NCBI GenBank assembly: GCA_022393335.1
Contig: JAJEKB010020703.1
Coordinates: 1 to 64,000 of the forward strand
Length of the DNA: 64,000 nucleotides
From: Macrotrachela quadricornifera
Lineage: Eukaryota; Rotifera; Eurotatoria; Philodinida; Philodinidae
Direction: 5' to 3'
In this document: positions 33,820 through 44,157 of the stretch, piece by piece
Layout of the letters: every line of letters begins with the position of its first letter
Numbering within the stretch: position 1 is the stretch's first letter
The notes under the pieces: generated by a model
Databases searched by the model: none
Told to the model about the DNA's origin: nothing
What the model saw: only the letters and a program-made list of their open reading frames with translations
Made by a program: the position numbers and the translations under genes

Positions 33820-34990
33820 TTAGATTTTTGATAACTCATAAAAGGATGTCACATGGTATGTTAACGAGCTCGGTAAAGATCTGTCCAAAGGATGACGCTC
33901 TCGATGTTCTTCAATACGAAAATGAATAATTTGTTTTGCATATTTCATAGGCAAAAGTTCCTTTAGTCTTTGAATTGTTGTTTCTGTATGATTACTGTAA
34001 ACAGTCAATGCACTTAGATTTGGTGATAAAGTGATCAATTCTGACAAAAATTTATGTTCGTTAGATATCGCACCTTCGTCATCAAAATTAATCATTAACT
34101 TTTTTAAATTCATAAGTTTGTAATAGTCATGAAGTTCATATGTTGTGGGTGTAATATTTTGAGCGAAATATCTAGTAGAAACGGTCAATGAACGGCAGCT
34201 TAGCAATTGTTCCAAGCTATAGACTTGATCCAAATACAAATCAAATGCAGGTGCCGGATGTAAGACAGCACCGAGTGAATGTGGTCGCAGTAATGTAAAT
34301 ATAGCATAGCGTGAGTTCAGTAGTTTTTCAACATAGAAAAACCGCGAATCAGGTCGAAAATTAAAATGAATATCGTACTGGAACTTTTTGAGACGAGTTA
34401 AGCTATCTATGAGGTTCCTGAATTGATCGAAATTGGCAAATTCTGCACTAGCATTATTCACAATCAACGTTAATTTTCGAATTTGATTTTGAAATACATG
34501 AAGAAAACCTTTTTCTAACTTTTTTGGCATGATTGCATCATAACCTTGACTAAATGCGTAATCCCGGAAAGATTTTAGTATAGATAATTTTAATTCTTCA
34601 AGATTAGGCATGGCTTTGAATATATAAGTGAATGTCTTCGATGTAAACTCAGTTAGATTCACTGAGAAATATTTTATAGTAAGCAGTCGATATTGGCCAT
34701 AAACGTCATCAGAAATCATTCGCCTTCCGTCAGGAATATAATTCAAACTGCTTTGATCTAGGAGGACTAATGCAGTTAAGTTTGGTGAAGCAGATGCTTG
34801 TAAAATAACGAGAAATGTTGATAGGAAAAATGTCGTTCCTGTATCAAATTGATACCATAACAATAAGGTTCAATAATTCGTTGAAAACGTTGATTTAAGT
34901 TATCAAAAGAATAGAGTAGATCAAATCGATGCAAGTAACAGAAAATGTTTGAGAGCAATTTATCAGGTAAAGAGGGTAAGGGTGAGTATT
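33820..34990 (-). pseudogene. F-box/LRR-like protein with a frameshift
   Basis: Upstream part, read leftwards: LPDKLLSNIFCYLHRFDLLY then SFDNLNQRFQRIIEPYCYG, a diverged F-box (L-P-x-x-L-L-x-x-I-F motif) expected to bind SKP1. The frame then shifts by one base near 34790-34810 into the long C-terminal part (from SPNLTALVLLDQ), which has irregular leucine-rich segments: MPNLEELKLSILK, LRKLTLIV-like, LMNLKKLMINFDDEG and LSPNLSALTVYSNHT. The C-terminal part remains open to its stop at 33820, so the lesion is recent or a sequence error; a tiny intron at the switch point cannot be excluded. No start codon was located upstream of LPDKLL in frame. Confidence 0.65.
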
Positions 34991-34999
34991 AGAAGTACT

Positions 35000-36680
35000 A
35001 CCACAATGCATTTCAATCATATAAATGATCATTTTCAAGTGGTAAAATTAAATTCTACATAATAAAATTAATATTTTAATATAGAACCATCAATTTTCAG
35101 TCTATTATAGCTAAAAATGATTTTTTCATATTAAAATTTTAATTTGTGTTGAGATGGTAGGGACTTTTGAACTATTAAGTTAAATGCGAAGCAGAATATG
35201 TTAGTTTGAGTTAGGGCTAATTGAGGATAATTATCGAAAATATAGTTTCGGTAGCTTTTATTAATAGGTCCCTAGTAAACATATGTATTTTGAATCTTTT
35301 GTACATATCGTATGAAGATAGCATCTGATCAATAGATTTTAGAGTTTTATTGAGAATATATGTGAAAACCAACATGGCTAAAGTTTTATGGGAAGAAAGG
35401 TATAAAAGATGTTGCGCTATGTTGATTAGCTTGAATGCATATATATTTGTAACAATGTCGTGCATTTACATAGGCATAAGTTTTATGTAGTAATGAAGTA
35501 ATTACGTACGCATTCAAGTTGTTTTCTTTATTTTCGTGCGTGAAGTAATTGTGGCTCTGTCAGTTTTTTTGAAAAAAAAACAATAAGTGAACTATTGTCG
35601 TAATATATTCACCTGTTTAGTCATAGTTTATTATTTGTATTTAAATGAAATAATGTAAATTTAATTGAGCATAACTTCATTGAGACTAAGAATATTAATC
35701 ATATTGAAACTACTAATTCATTGGCTTAAAAGGATAATATTTATTTAATATGTGTAGCTGTTCAATGAAAGATACAGTCTAGAATGTAGCATATTAAAGA
35801 GAAGCATGCTTATTCGTAGAGCTTTTCGACAAAATAGTTTGTAGTGTATCTGTGGGTTGGAATGCTAATGGGAAACTAATCAAGATAATGTGACACATAA
35901 TCGTTTTCTCCCATTGGTTTCTTATTGTTCTACGTAGTGACATATACCTAAATCAAATAAATAACTGATAGCCACTCTTTTCTGAAAGTATATTCAGTCC
36001 TGTGCACTCGACTAACTCTGGTTTCGTTGTAAATCTCAAAGCTTTAGGAAATTTCGTTCAAAATTGAGACTGAAGGATAACATTTGCTGTTTTACGCAAT
36101 AAGATATTTCTTATTTGTGTAATTAATGAAATGAGATCAAGTTATAAAAATATTCATTTTATTCGTCTCAATGAGCTATATAATTATCACACAGTATTCC
36201 TTGCTCTATCTTGATGATTATGATTTAAATATTGAATACAATCCGAATTTCATCCTAATTATAAGTATGAAATAATAGGTATAATGGAGAATATTCATGT
36301 AGAAATTTAAATCTAAACTTAACTTTACAATGCATCCGAATAGATTGGTCCCTTGTTCTTGCGATTCTAGAGCTGATTTGGTATTTTTTGTTTCAATTGA
36401 ATGAACAGTACATAGACTAGTGATATATTTTATATTTGTGGGTACATGTCGTTGGTTTTAATTTTTGAAGTGAAGAAGCAATTTGTTTATGCCTTATTTT
36501 GTACATATAAAATGAAGAAATATCTAGAATAAGAAAAAAATATATTAGATGATTTCTCGTTATATAATCTAAGCGAAGAGATCACTGAAGAATTTTGATA
36601 AACTAAGAAACGATAGTTATTACTTGGATAAAACGATTAAAAGGAACAGTAGTTGAAAAACTAGTGAAATAAAATAAGTC
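35000..36680. other. gene-poor AT-rich stretch
   Basis: No supportable gene, tandem repeat or matched inverted repeat noticed. Confidence 0.4.
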
Positions 36681-36681
36681 T

Positions 36682-37560
36682 TTATTTTGAAAATATGCAT
36701 AAATATCTATTTATTTTGTTGGATTGATGCTTGTATTGAATCATGTTACAAGTTTGTTTTATGATAAAATTTGCACGTTTAATCATATGTAATCGACGAT
36801 TTTCAATAGCATTGAACACCATCTTTTGCCATTCCGATGTTGATTCCATGTATCTGTTCTTCACTAAAAATTTATTCTGTTCGTTTTGTATGATTGTGTT
36901 GAAATTTTCTATCAATTTACGACTACTGTAGGTAGCCTGATGAATAATATCACTCTTCAATGTTTACAGTCTCTTGATTTCATTTGACAAGGAGTAAGTA
37001 TTTGGAGAAATTTTCGTAACTTTATTTGACTTTTTAAAATTCTCATCGATATCGTCTATCATTTGATGGACTAAACTGGATGCTGATTCTGCTTGCATTG
37101 ATGTAAGACGAAGGTGTTCTAATAAAGCAATATCTTCTACGATCATCATTTGTTTCATTGTAGGTTGCCATATACGTCTTGCTGAAATAATCTAAAATGA
37201 ATTAAAATAAACAAAGGTATAAAATATGATAAAATATTTGATAGAATATTTTCTTACATGTGATTTGTTTGGTTCGAGTTTGGAAAACTTTTGAATAAGC
37301 TGATGATCAGTTGCGTCTAAGATTAACATTTCTTGTTTATACTCAAACTCATGTTGTAATGGTCGGTGCTTTTCTTGTACAAATTGATGTATAATTGAAT
37401 ACAATTTCTTAATTGCAGAGTAACAGTTATCGACATGTATACATTTGGATAATATCTCTTGCTCAAACTTTTCAATTGCATTCGACGCGATTTGGTTTAT
37501 GGTCGCGTCTCCAGTGAAACATTTCTTGCGTTTGGACGCGGTTTGATCGATATTTGAAAT
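36682..37560 (-). pseudogene. unrecognised alpha-helical protein, partial or decayed
   Basis: Three leftward segments appear to belong together. First, from about 37560: SKRKKCFTGDATINQIASNA, EKFEQEILSKCIHVDNCYSA, LYSIIHQFVQEKHRPLQHEF. An intron (about 37260-37195, GTAAG at its start, TTTTAG at its end) joins to IISARRIWQPTMKQMMIVED, LEHLRLTSMQAESASSLVHQ. A TAA in frame after NEIKRL (about 36961-36963) separates this from a third segment with the same phase (KSDIIHQATYSSRKLIENFN; SEWQKMVFNAIENRRLHMIK). Composition suggests a helical or coiled-coil protein. I do not recognise the family. The stop may be the true end or a nonsense mutation. Confidence 0.4.
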
Positions 37561-37564
37561 TTAA

Positions 37565-38495
37565 AAATCTTTTAATTCGTCTCAGGTTTGATTTGAGTCG
37601 CCATCGATATCCTCTAATGATAGTCTTTACCTCACTATAGGCGAACGAAATGTTGAAATATTGATATACCTAAAACGATAGAAGTTAGATTAGAACAAGT
37701 GAACTAGCGATTAAGAAGCAAGTATACGTACCATGAAGCCACATGTGACCACAATTATTCTCGATTTAAACAAAAAGTTTATATAAATCAAGAATTGATA
37801 TCTTATTTGTATAGGGATGTGTTAACAGATAGATTTCTACATATTAATAATATATTAATTATTGATATTTATATTCTTGTATGAAAAAATCTTTGATAAA
37901 GTAAAACGAATATGTAATAGAAATTTTTTTTAAAATTTTGACAACCTGTTTTTTGGGTAAAAAATTTTCGTTGATATTTTATTTATAAAAGTGTAATGTT
38001 TACGATTTAAAATACTGCCATGTATCAAAATTTCTTATCCACTTCTTATATTTTATTGAACACTACGTATTCCTTTCATCTTTCATTTTCGTTGTGAAAT
38101 AAAAATATTGAAAGTCATTTTCAATACTGGTTTATTACTCTAAAATATATACATATCCATTGCGATATTTCAAAAATGCCTCGACAATATTTAATTTTGA
38201 TTAAAAAAACTCAAACGATTACCTTCTATTAAACTAAAATTTATCAAAAATTTAAGTATTCTTATTAATACATTAATACCTTTATCAATGTGATCATTTT
38301 TCGTGCCCTAAAATGCGAGTGTAATAAGTGTAGGAAAGACATAGTAATGCATATAAAACGTCTGAATACATGATTCATTATTAATATATTATTAATATAT
38401 ATTCAAACTATTTTTTAATATACATCTTTCTAATCACAGAAGACCGTATGTCTTTGAAACTCATGAATTTATAAACGTAACTGGAAATAATATAT
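37565..38495. other. gene-poor AT-rich stretch
   Basis: Stops in all frames; no feature recognised. Confidence 0.4.
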
Positions 38496-39085
38496 GGGTG
38501 TATCCATGGAGACCCATCCACTTTTTAGAAAGGTCTTTTTTTTCGATATTTTTTTGTTCAAAAGGCTAATCTCGACTAGAAAATACTTTTGGTAAAAAAA
38601 AAATGAAATACTGTCTATCAAAAATTCCGAGTTTTCGAGCATTTTCTCGGAACACCTATGGTGTACTTTTATATATAGGAAAAATGGCATGAAACAGGAT
38701 AGAAATTTTTTAAAAACAATTTTTTCGGATTTTTTGTGGTTTTCAAAAATATAAACAAAGTCTAGAAACATGTCTCCTGAGATACATCAGATCAATCCTA
38801 ATGAATGTTTTGAATGCTCAGTCATTCTCTAGTTATCCATGAAAATAAGACTACAGAAATCTAGTATAAGGAGGAGATGAAGAGGGCTATCCTTTATAAC
38901 TGAATACTGAGTATCATCATCAGGGTTGATTTTAAAAAATTTGATTGACTGAAAAAGATATAACGAGGTTTTTTATTTGAATGTAAATGTCCTGATCTTT
39001 GTTGACCGAGATGTCAAACTATATTGAACAGTTGAATTGTTGATTGGTTTGAATTCATGCATACTTCGAATGCCTTGTATTGTAC

Positions 39086-41521
39086 CTAAATAAATACAGA
39101 CATTAAGTAATAGAAGAGAAAGTCTTTCTCATCAGCTGCTCGAAGTTTTTCGCTTCTAGCTTGCAGATAACTGTTCTTCGCTTCTTCTACTTCATCTGAT
39201 TCAAGAAAGAACACATGAACACCAGGAATATCCTTGTTAGATCTTCTTGCCGTTTCAAGTTGTTGTTTCTGTGTGAATTCGTAGAAGTCTTTTGCATTTG
39301 ACATGGGAATGTTCTTGGAAAGTGTAGCACGTCTAGCCGTGAACTTGAGTACCGCACCAATTCCATCGCCAGCACCCTTACCATGTCCTGTAGCTGTAAA
39401 TGTCCAACAAGCATCCAAATCAAAATCGATCTTGTGATGGATTAGGTTCAAAATACTGGCATTGTTTTTGAAATGTGCACACGCACCATCTCCAAAGAAA
39501 AGGAAATGATTGATGTCATACATAAACTTCAAAAACAGTAAAACTTACCTCACATAATTGATCTTCTTTACCAACGGAAAATTTTTCTTGATAAATTGAG
39601 TGAGAATCTTTGTACACGGTGTACGAATACCGTTGTGTGTTCCATATAATCATTGATAATCGCTAAATTTCGTTGTTCTTTTCCAATGGTCAGATAAATT
39701 GTAAATAAGGTAACTTGGTACTGACTAAAAAATCCTTGTTGAACTTCACGCTGACGTACCAATGTATAATTCATTGAAAAATCTATTTGAGCAACAACAA
39801 AAGTCTTTTCTGTTCATTGACAGCGCAGCTCTTTGATATATTCACGTTGTTCGCGATTCATGTGTGCGTGAAGCAAGAATGGAGACCATCTTTCTTCAAT
39901 TTCCTTTAATAAAGAGTCAATTGAGCCAGACATCTGTTGAAGGTCGAACTTGTTATTGACTTTCTTCCACAAATTCCATGAACATTCGTCATCCAAATCG
40001 ATTATATTGTTATCTGTGAGAATATCTGTGATGCTTTCAGTTGGACATTCATCACATTCACCATTAAAGCACTTTTCATTCAAGACAGTGCAAACCATTT
40101 GAGTAATCAGATCTTTCATATTGACCTTACCACCAGTTGACAAAGAACCTGCATTGACACATTTTCGATAGTAGTTGTTCCATCCCTGTAATAAAGCTAC
40201 GTTACATTCGAATCAATATACAGCTGGTACAAACCTTCAACAATAGATCCATGTTCTTATGTATAATACACATGCACGTTTCATGTGGTGTTACAGTTTT
40301 TACTTCACGTGGACGAAGAGCATTAAAAGTTGATCTTGCAACAGTTCCAGGATATCGTTCATTGAAGATATGATAAGCATCCAAGACACTCATTTCTAAA
40401 AACCGAACTGCCACTGGTTGTCCTTTAATTTTAATTGTGTCTTTGGAATTGGATGAGGTTCGACTAATACCATCTTGACGATAGAAATTGACTACAGCAT
40501 CAATTGTTGAATCAGATAAAGGAATATTTCCTCGTAGACATTGGGGATAGGCTAATATCCCATTATTTTTTCGAAGAATAAGCGAACGTCGAGCCTGATT
40601 TGGCTTTGATTTAAACCTAATAAGTGAAAGAAGTTTTTAGTAACATTTGATTGGAAAAATGCGAAGATATCGGACAAAATGAGGATAGAATACGCACCAT
40701 TTTTCAATTTTTTGTCGACCCCATTCTTTGGGAGCAATTGTCATCAAACGAACTTGTTCACTGTCATTACTATCAACATATAACTTCTTTAATCCATCCA
40801 GAAGATCATTTGATTCACATATCATTAATCCATGAGGATTTGGATCATACGAAACTTGAGATTTTTCATCTAATACGTCACATAATCGATTAAGTTTTCG
40901 ATGTACCTCATCGACTTCGGCTCGAATGGGTAACACTGGTGACCTAAATACAAATTTCGTTTCAGAAAATTTAAATTAAATTTACAAATCTAATCTGTCA
41001 TGGATCGGGTCTATGTTCAACAGTTGAAATACATTTGATAATTGTTCCATCGCTTTTTCTTTTTGATGTTCAAGTTGATAGAAAGCATGGCATGTATCTT
41101 CATCCATTGATTCAGGATCAGTTGTTTCATCAACACGTGGTGATTCATCATCGTCGTTTGACTCAGCTATGATACCACTGTCCATATGTGGATTTTCTTT
41201 CTCTACTTCATTCAGATCATTAAATTCAATATTGACATAATCATCATCATTTCTGTCATCATTGACAGGAGAACCTTGTGTCATTGATTCATCATCATGT
41301 GAACTTTCATTGTCGTTGAGCTTCTCTGATTGATGAGTCATCATTTTCTTCGATTCAAATGTATGACACCTTGCACATAACCAGCAAATTCGGGTGTAAG
41401 GCACATCATACTGACTGATCAAAAATTTCGATAGTTCGGTAGACACAGCTTTTACTCCTTTTGGTACACATCCAGATTTTTCATGCTTTATCGGATGTTC
41501 ACAATTTTTTCGTCGTGGCAT
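39086..41521 (-). pseudogene. DDE-like transposase of the 38.5-42.2 kb element, with lesions
   Basis: Exon 1 (41521 to ~40987): basic Cys-containing start ([30 protein letters not shown]), a possible zinc-binding motif, then a long acidic stretch. An intron of ~40 bp leads to exon 2 (40945 on; PIRAEVDEVHRKLNRLCDVL), another to exon 3 (40617 on; ARRSLILRKNNGILAYPQCL, ERYPGTVARSTFNALRP), and then a Cys-rich block (CVNAG; CFNGECDECPTE). After ELRCQ an in-frame TGA (about 39814) breaks the frame, and one frameshift is apparent near 39600-39625 before KKNFPLVKKINYVR. The final exon has GDGACAHFKNNASILNL and ATGHGKGAGDGIGAVLK, an RNase H-like core signature seen in uncharacterised animal transposases. 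The copy is probably inactive. Confidence 0.65.
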
Positions 41522-41611
41522 TGGAATAGATTTTTAAAGATAAAGAGATATAGATGGGTAGTCGATATTTTCTAATATCCAATGATTCATCTCGTAATCT
41601 TATTCGTGTGA

Positions 41612-41857
41612 AATCACAACATTTTTGAACAAGACTCTATATCTAAAGATGTCCTCAAACAGAAATGGAATATCTATCATTTCGATAGTAGTGTCCCTTT
41701 CGATTCCATGGTCTCACTTTTTGAAGACGGTATACTAGCAAATCCTTCTGGTTATCAGGGTGGAGTTGTCAGTACGATTTCGTTTTGTGAGGATAGTATC
41801 ATGAAAGTTGTTATATTCCACGAGCCGAAGAAAATAAAAATTATTCAATTTAATTGA
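41612..41857 (+). CDS. short opposite-strand open frame inside the transposon
   Basis: About 81 codons after a stop, without an ATG at the edge: NHNIFEQDSISKDVLKQKWN, then YHFDSSVPFDSMVSLFEDGI and PSGYQGGVVSTISFCEDSIM. The composition looks protein-like. It lies between the transposase start and the right inverted end. It may be a captured host exon, the remnant of a second element gene, or chance. Unrecognised. Confidence 0.25.
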   Translation, partial: NHNIFEQDSISKDVLKQKWNIYHFDSSVPFDSMVSLFEDGILANPSGYQGGVVSTISFCEDSIMKVVIFHEPKKIKIIQFN

Positions 41858-42397
41858 ATACAATCTATGTTGACGAAATATAGCTATTGATATGTTCAGA
41901 GAAAATGACTAAGCATTGAAAACCTCCATTTGGATTGATCTGATGTACCTCAAGAAACATGTCTCTAGACTTTGTTTATATTTTTGAAAACCAAAAAAAT
42001 CCGAAAAAATTGTTTTTAAAAAATTTCTATCCTGTTTCATGCCATTTTTCCTATATATAAAAGTACACCATAGGTGTTCCGAGAAAATGCTCGAAAACTC
42101 GGAATTTTTGATAGACAGTATTTCATTTTTTTTTGACCAAAAGTATTTTCTAGTCGAGATTAGCCTTTTGAACAAAAAAATATCGAAAAAAAAGACCTTT
42201 CCAAAAAATGGATGGGTCTCCATGGATTCACCCTAAATCGTTTTGTTAGAATTTGATATCTGTAGTTTTCAGTTATGAAATATAAATCTTAAGAATATTT
42301 TCAGAAATTTTTCCTATGAGTTTTTTCAAATACATTTTCAAAAATATTTTCATTTGTTCTTCTCTAATGGATATTGCTGATCTATCTTATAACTTTT

Positions 42398-42630
42398 TCT
42401 CTTTCTCGTAGAGAAAAGTCTTACAAACATAAATTATTTGCTTGATTGATTGATTGTATGTTCGCTGATAGTTAAAATACATAAGGATTGACCGAAGGGT
42501 GATCGGTATCAAGGAATTTAAATCTGACTTTGGCTTTTTAAAATTTTATAAATGAATAGCTTGATGGTAATTTAGAAATACATTTCCTACAAGAAAGAGA
42601 TGAATGAGTCTTTAGACGAGCGTTACTTGT
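42398..42630 (+). mobile_element. helentron-associated-like element, copy F, minimal
   Basis: CTCTTTCTCGTAGA (42399-42412) at the 5' side, TTGCTTGATTG and TATGTTCGC, one TTGACCGAAGGGTGATCGG unit, 3' repeat TCCTACAAGAAAGAG (42585-42599), a GTCTTTAGAC hairpin and GAGCGTTACTTGT ending at 42630. At 233 bp it is the shortest complete member and shows the minimal parts list. It begins about 165 bp past the right end of the preceding transposon. Confidence 0.65.
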
Positions 42631-42639
42631 TTCTATTAG

Positions 42640-43180
42640 GTTGATTGTTTTTCATACTTGATGAATTTCAATATGAGAAATGCTCATTTTCATATTACAG
42701 CTTCCTTAAACAAATGTGCATAATTGTTATTTTCTGAAATGTATGTTTTTTATATGAGCACAAGTCATATATATGAACTATGACTAACTTGTATTGTTTT
42801 CACAAATATGTTAATGCTGGTTCATCAATTTCTTTTAGTTAAGAAAAGTAGTTGCCTTATAGTTAAATTATCGAAACTCAAAATGTGTGACATGATCCGC
42901 TTTTCAAAAGTTCCAAAAAAATATTAAAAAAAACGACTTAAACCTTGAACATCGGCTATATTATTTTTTTGTTGATGAATGCCAACTAACTCTTGCTTGA
43001 AGATAAAAAGAAAAAACTAATTAAATTGAAAAAATAATTTTAAAGTAATTTTTTTTTCTAAACATAAATACAAGTCGTATTCTTTGTATTAAAAAAGAAA
43101 CCATTTACATACCTTTCTCTGAATTATGTTTTAAAAAAAAAGTAGAACTCTACAAAAGACATTTATTAGTTGGTACTGTT
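42640..43180. other. non-coding stretch
   Basis: AT-rich intergenic sequence leading to the secreted-protein gene; nothing recognised. Confidence 0.4.
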
Positions 43181-43651
43181 TTGATCATTATTATGCGTTG
43201 GATAATTATATTCTTATTTACAATCTATTTGAAGACAATTTATTCGCAAATATGGAATGGAACATTTATAGTTGATTCAACATGCGATATATATAGTTGT
43301 TGCTGTATAACTAACGAAATTCTAATAACTTGTCCTACATCAAATTTATTAGCTTTCAACACAAGTTTAGATGGTGTATGTTTGGGACAAACTTTCTATT
43401 CTGGTGTAATAAATTATCCTAATAGTTACAGAATTTCAGCAACAATCAGTTTTATCACATTGACATTTCAATTAAGTGACGATAGTAATACTATCTCAAT
43501 TAAAAATACAATGGGTTCATCTTGCAATGGAAATGCTTTTCGGAAAAACACCAATGTTCACAATAATGCTGTTCGACAATATATTCATTTTACAATATTA
43601 TTTAATATGGCTCTTTTTTGTATGATGAGAATTTGTTTTTCAAAAACTTGA
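43181..43651 (+). CDS. small secreted Cys-containing protein
   Basis: 156 residues from the first Met; a second Met (MRWIIIFLF, 43196) is an equally good start. The N-terminal hydrophobic segment IIIFLFTIYLKTIYS followed by QIWNGTF is a signal peptide with likely cleavage before Gln. The mature part is Cys-rich at its start (STCDIYSCCCI), has several N-x-T/S sites (NGTF, NTS) and Thr/Ser-rich beta-type sequence (RISATISFITLTFQLSDDSN; GSSCNGNAF). The C-terminal 25 residues become hydrophobic (FTILFNMALFCMM), either a membrane or GPI-type tail or a frame running past a lost stop. Family function unknown; extracellular. Confidence 0.7.
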   Translation: MIIIMRWIIIFLFTIYLKTIYSQIWNGTFIVDSTCDIYSCCCITNEILITCPTSNLLAFNTSLDGVCLGQTFYSGVINYPNSYRISATISFITLTFQLSDDSNTISIKNTMGSSCNGNAFRKNTNVHNNAVRQYIHFTILFNMALFCMMRICFSKT

Positions 43652-44157
43652 ACTAATCTTTATTTAAAATAAAATAAATCTCGTCACAGTACTCTCAATA
43701 AGACTACAATGAATGTTCGCACTATATATACACCTGGAAAACAAAAGCTAGATTCGGTATTTGAGCATTTTTGACACCATAAATGAATGTTTTGAGAAAA
43801 GTCAATATACTACTAGATAGCACGTGATATTCTATATATAACTCTGTATTTGGATTTTATCTTGTCTTCATATATTGAAAAATAAACCGATTGAAATGAA
43901 GATGGTCTCAACATCAGATTTCCAAATGCCTGTTTTTTTCATCAATGTTTCAATTAGTATTTCATGTAGATTCAGGGGCGCCGCGAAGAGGTAAAAGCAG
44001 GAGGGGGGTATTTTTTTAAAATGGGAGAAAGTCTTAAAAATTGCTTAAAATTCAATCTATCGAAATATTAATATATAAGTAATTAAAAAAAAGATTATAT
44101 TATTACATATTTGTTCATATATTTAATTAAAAATATTTTGACAAAGCATAAAACAAA

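Larger units (their letters stand above)
38496..42233 (-). mobile_element. 3.7-kb DNA transposon with ~340-bp inverted ends, unclassified
   Basis: Left end GGGTGTATCCATGGAGACCC (38496) and right end complement GGGTGAATCCATGGAGACCC (from 42233 inwards). The match continues to about 38832 and 41895, through GTCTAGAAACATG and ACATCAGATCAATCC. Between the ends is one multi-exon transposase-like gene read leftwards and a short opposite-strand open frame near the right end. The flanks do not show a clear target duplication (TATAT on the left, TAAAT on the right). Superfamily not established. Confidence 0.8.

Noticed and set aside
38469..42236. Similar hydrophobic open frames at both ends of the unclassified transposon
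   Set aside because: They are the same inverted end read in opposite directions.
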